Below, piece after piece: positions 61,756 to 64,000 of a stretch of DNA of 64,000 bases. Within the stretch, counting starts at the first letter, position 1, and each line of letters opens with the position of its first letter. A program made the position numbers and the translations under genes. Origin of the DNA: Paenibacillus massiliensis 2301065 = DSM 16942 (GTDB taxonomy: Bacteria; Bacillota; Bacilli; Paenibacillales; Paenibacillaceae); NCBI RefSeq assembly GCF_000377505.1, contig NZ_KB898185.1, positions 124,001 through 188,000 on the forward strand, given 5' to 3'. The notes below the pieces were generated by a model. It made no database searches, was not told where the DNA came from, and saw only the letters and a list, made by a program, of their open reading frames with translations.

Positions 61756-62955
61756 ATGACCTATTTGGACTTTGCGGCAACGACGCCCATGAGTGAGGAA
61801 GCATTGGAGGCCTATCGAGCGGTCAGTCTTGAGGTGTATGGCAATACGCGCAGTCTTCACGATACAGGTGGGCAAGCACAGCACATCGTTGATTACTGCC
61901 GAGCCGAGCTTGGGGAGCTTCTGGGCGCGGAGACAGAAGGCATTTACTTTACTAGTGGGGGGACGGAGTCGAATCATCTCATCATTCAAAGCCTACTCCA
62001 AGGGCTTCCTCCCTCACGGCGCCACTTCATCACAACATCAGTGGAGCATGCCTCCATTCGCAGCCTGACTCAATACTTAACAGGAATAGGCTATGAGGTT
62101 ACGATTGTGGAACCGGATCGGCGAGGACTGATTACACCTGAGGCTCTAATGTCTCATTTACGGGACAATACAGGGCTGGTATCCATTCAGCATGCCAATT
62201 CAGAGACGGGCATAGTCCAGTGCCTGGCCGATCTCTCGTCTTTATTGAAGAAACGTGGAATTATACTGCATACAGATGCTGTACAGAGCTTCGGGAAAAT
62301 ACCGATCAATGTGCAGGAGCTAGGTGTGGATGCACTCTCCATCTCCAGCCACAAAATATACGGACCCAAGGGAGTAGGCGCGGCTTATATTCGCCCAGGT
62401 GTACAATGGAGACCAGTGTTTCCTGGTACGAATCACGAAGGTGGCTTTCGTCCAGGGACGGTCAATACACCGGGGATTACAGCATTTGTGGCTGCAGCCG
62501 AAGCGTTAATGCCACATATCGAACAGCTAGGCAGGGGCTATGAGGAGCTACGCACCCTCTTCTTCCGTAAGGCACGTGAGCGTGGCCTTCCTCTACAGCC
62601 TGTCGCTCATCCTGCCCACACAGAGCAGACTCCGCTCATGGTGACGTCTCCAATCCCCCTCGTTCCGCACATTACAGGGTTCTACTATTACGGATATGAA
62701 GCGCAGTATGTTATGCTAGAATGTAACCGTAAAGGAATTTGTGTATCTACGGGAAGCGCCTGTGCATCAGGCTATCAGGAGCCTTCACCAAGCATTACAG
62801 CTCTTGCAGGTCCTCCCGAGAATGCGCTTCACTTCCTGCGTATGTCCATGGGAAGAACAACTACGGCAGAAGACATTTATAGACTGCTGGATGTTCTGGA
62901 GGATCTCACTAATAGACGTGGGAATAGATCAGAGAGGGGAAGTACAATTGACTGA
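61756..62955 (+). CDS. nifS: Cysteine desulfurase (NifS-like, NAD-linked)
   Basis: PLP-dependent enzyme supplying sulfur, probably for the NadA Fe-S cluster. 399 residues. Motifs: FAATTPMSEEAL, GGTESNHLII, HTDAVQSFGKIPI, PLP-Lys in SISSHKIYGPKGVG, GGFRPGTVNT, and catalytic-Cys loop CVSTGSACASGYQEPSP. AAGGAG lies 8 nt before the ATG. It overlaps niaR by 8 bp. Placement opposite nadBCA is as in B. subtilis. Confidence 0.95.
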   Translation: MTYLDFAATTPMSEEALEAYRAVSLEVYGNTRSLHDTGGQAQHIVDYCRAELGELLGAETEGIYFTSGGTESNHLIIQSLLQGLPPSRRHFITTSVEHASIRSLTQYLTGIGYEVTIVEPDRRGLITPEALMSHLRDNTGLVSIQHANSETGIVQCLADLSSLLKKRGIILHTDAVQSFGKIPINVQELGVDALSISSHKIYGPKGVGAAYIRPGVQWRPVFPGTNHEGGFRPGTVNTPGITAFVAAAEALMPHIEQLGRGYEELRTLFFRKARERGLPLQPVAHPAHTEQTPLMVTSPIPLVPHITGFYYYGYEAQYVMLECNRKGICVSTGSACASGYQEPSPSITALAGPPENALHFLRMSMGRTTTAEDIYRLLDVLEDLTNRRGNRSERGSTID

Positions 62956-63718
62956 AAATTCTGCACACAACGTGGAGCCACATGCAGCTAATCATAGCGT
63001 GAGAAACAACGCCAGAAATGCGAGCAGTATTACGAATCAAAGCGTAAATCAAAGTACGACTGAAATGATGAATCAAGCAACGGCTCAGAGCACACCAAGG
63101 GATGCTTTGAACAACACACCTCACTCTTCTGACCATGACACGACTGGTGCGGAATCCGGAGCTCCGGACAACACAGAGTTGACCCGGTTGACTGGGGCCG
63201 AAAGACGTGAGCAACTGCTACAATGGCTCAAGAAGGATTCTCCTCTGACCGGAAATGAGCTGGCTCAGCGGGCCTCCGTGTCCAGACAAGTGATTGTACA
63301 GGATATCTCCCTGCTGAAGGCAAGAAATGAACCCGTGATGGCGACGAGCCAAGGCTATATTTACATGGGACAGCCCGAGCTTACAGCACAGCGGTTCGAG
63401 CGTATTGTCGCTGTCCAGCATGGACCCGAGCGTACCGAGGAGGAGCTGAATCTGATTGTGGATCTAGGCGTCACTGTTCAGGATGTTATCGTTGAGCATC
63501 CAGTCTATGGTGAATTGGTCGCACCGATTCGAGTCAGTACGAGACAGCAGGTACAGGGCTTCCTTCGGAAAATCCGCTCCACGCAGGCAGCCTATCTATC
63601 CGAGTTGACTAATGGCATCCACCTGCATACGCTTTCAGCCACCGACCCGGTACTCATTGACGAAGCCTACACAGTGCTCCAGCAAGCAGGATTCCTCATA
63701 TCCGATACCGATGATTAG
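62948..63718 (+). CDS. niaR: NiaR-type transcription repressor with N-terminal extension
   Basis: Niacin-responsive repressor of NAD synthesis. Residues about 80-130 are a winged helix-turn-helix (GNELAQRASVSRQVIVQDIS) and about 145-256 a 3H domain, with His residues in VAVQHGPERT, IVEHPVYGELVAP and NGIHLHTLSATD. TTG start at 62948 lies 8 nt after GAGGGG and overlaps the nifS stop. The first about 75 residues are an extra, Asn/Gln/Ser/Thr-rich low-complexity region not present in typical NiaR of about 180 residues; a later start is possible but has no better ribosome site. Confidence 0.9.
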   Translation: MTENSAHNVEPHAANHSVRNNARNASSITNQSVNQSTTEMMNQATAQSTPRDALNNTPHSSDHDTTGAESGAPDNTELTRLTGAERREQLLQWLKKDSPLTGNELAQRASVSRQVIVQDISLLKARNEPVMATSQGYIYMGQPELTAQRFERIVAVQHGPERTEEELNLIVDLGVTVQDVIVEHPVYGELVAPIRVSTRQQVQGFLRKIRSTQAAYLSELTNGIHLHTLSATDPVLIDEAYTVLQQAGFLISDTDD

Positions 63719-63796
63719 CCCTTATAGGGACCCATGTGCAATTGGAACGTAACTAATACGTAACTAATATGTACTGATAAACATCTGACATGCATA

Positions 63797-63850
63797 ACAG
63801 CCCCGCATCGTAGGTATGCTCGCATTGAGCATCTACGTTCGCGGGGCTGT
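63797..63850. terminator. Strong hairpin between convergent genes
   Basis: 10-bp GC-rich stem ACAGCCCCGC/GCGGGGCTGT enclosing a second hairpin (ATGCTC/GAGCAT). No long T-run, but position and strength suggest a bidirectional terminator. Confidence 0.6.
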
Positions 63851-63882
63851 CGTCTGTACAATCCTTGGTATGGGAATGTAGT

Positions 63883-64000
63883 TTACTCGGCTGGTGGTGT
63901 GAAGGAGCGTGTCGCAAATTCAGCATCCAGCGCATAGAAAGCATTGCTGTCCTGCTCGATGCGCTTCAGCTTGGTGATGATGCCGTCGAACAGTGCTTCT
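63883..64000 (-). CDS. 3' end of an unidentified gene (partial)
   Basis: The last 39 codons of a minus-strand gene whose start lies beyond the window. The residues read GIITKLKRIEQDSNAFYALD then EFATRSFTPPAE and stop at 63883. The coding signal is clear (Lys/Glu-rich helix, then a Pro-rich end), but I do not recognise the family from this fragment. Confidence 0.6.
   Translation of the reverse strand, partial: EALFDGIITKLKRIEQDSNAFYALDAEFATRSFTPPAE

Overview
The window looks like a chromosomal stretch of a spore-forming, Gram-positive Firmicute, most likely a Paenibacillus or close relative. The grounds are YesM/YesN-type two-component systems with AraC output, a complete GerA-type germinant-receptor operon behind a sigma-G-like promoter, a YkoFEDC thiamine transporter behind a TPP riboswitch, a c-di-AMP riboswitch in front of an NlpC/P60 hydrolase, nadBCA facing nifS-niaR, and purine-rich Shine-Dalgarno sites with frequent TTG/GTG starts. 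I see no rRNA, tRNA, CRISPR array, transposase or prophage. Most genes lie on the minus strand.

Layout. 0-6 kb: a YesM/YesN pair and a NarL-type response regulator/kinase pair. 6-10.7 kb: riboswitch-controlled NlpC/P60 hydrolase, acetyltransferases, an Asp23-like gene without a normal start codon, a LysR regulator next to a 19-bp degenerate tandem repeat, an ABM-domain protein, and a decayed MerR-acetyltransferase gene. 10.8-16 kb: sucrose operon (PTS transporter, sucrose-6-phosphate hydrolase, LacI-type repressor) with promoter, cre site and three operators. 16-18.9 kb: two small proteins, a Nudix hydrolase and two YdcZ-type transporters around a Crp/Fnr regulator. 18.9-24.4 kb: germinant receptor operon of unusual order A-C-small membrane protein-C-B. 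24.5-26.5 kb: AT-rich island with a secreted toxin-like protein and a possible immunity partner. 26.5-34 kb: YebC-family protein, spermidine-synthase-like methyltransferase with an AraC regulator, VOC protein, cysJI. 34-43 kb: a 1,123-residue HEAT-like protein of unknown role, a sugar oxidoreductase/epimerase pair with AraC regulator, an esterase/ankyrin pair and a minimal LuxR protein. 43-54.8 kb: YfcE phosphodiesterase overlapping an orphan gltD, a HesB-like protein, ykoFEDC, M29 aminopeptidase, MFS transporter, polysaccharide deacetylase, CheY-like protein. 55-64 kb: YidC insertase with a frameshifted small membrane gene in front, an acyltransferase, nadBCA, nifS-niaR, and the 3' end of a further gene.

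How genes work together. The sucrose genes form one regulon: ScrA imports and phosphorylates sucrose, ScrB cleaves sucrose 6-phosphate, ScrR probably binds the GGAACCGGTTCC-type sites, and CcpA probably binds a cre site on the -35 box. The nad region makes quinolinate and nicotinate mononucleotide (NadB, NadA, NadC); NifS probably matures the NadA Fe-S cluster and NiaR is the expected niacin-sensing repressor of the divergent promoters. CysJ and CysI form sulfite reductase. YkoC/D/E/F form an ECF-type transporter for a thiamine precursor. Functions are assigned by reading motifs and family resemblance only; no database search was run.
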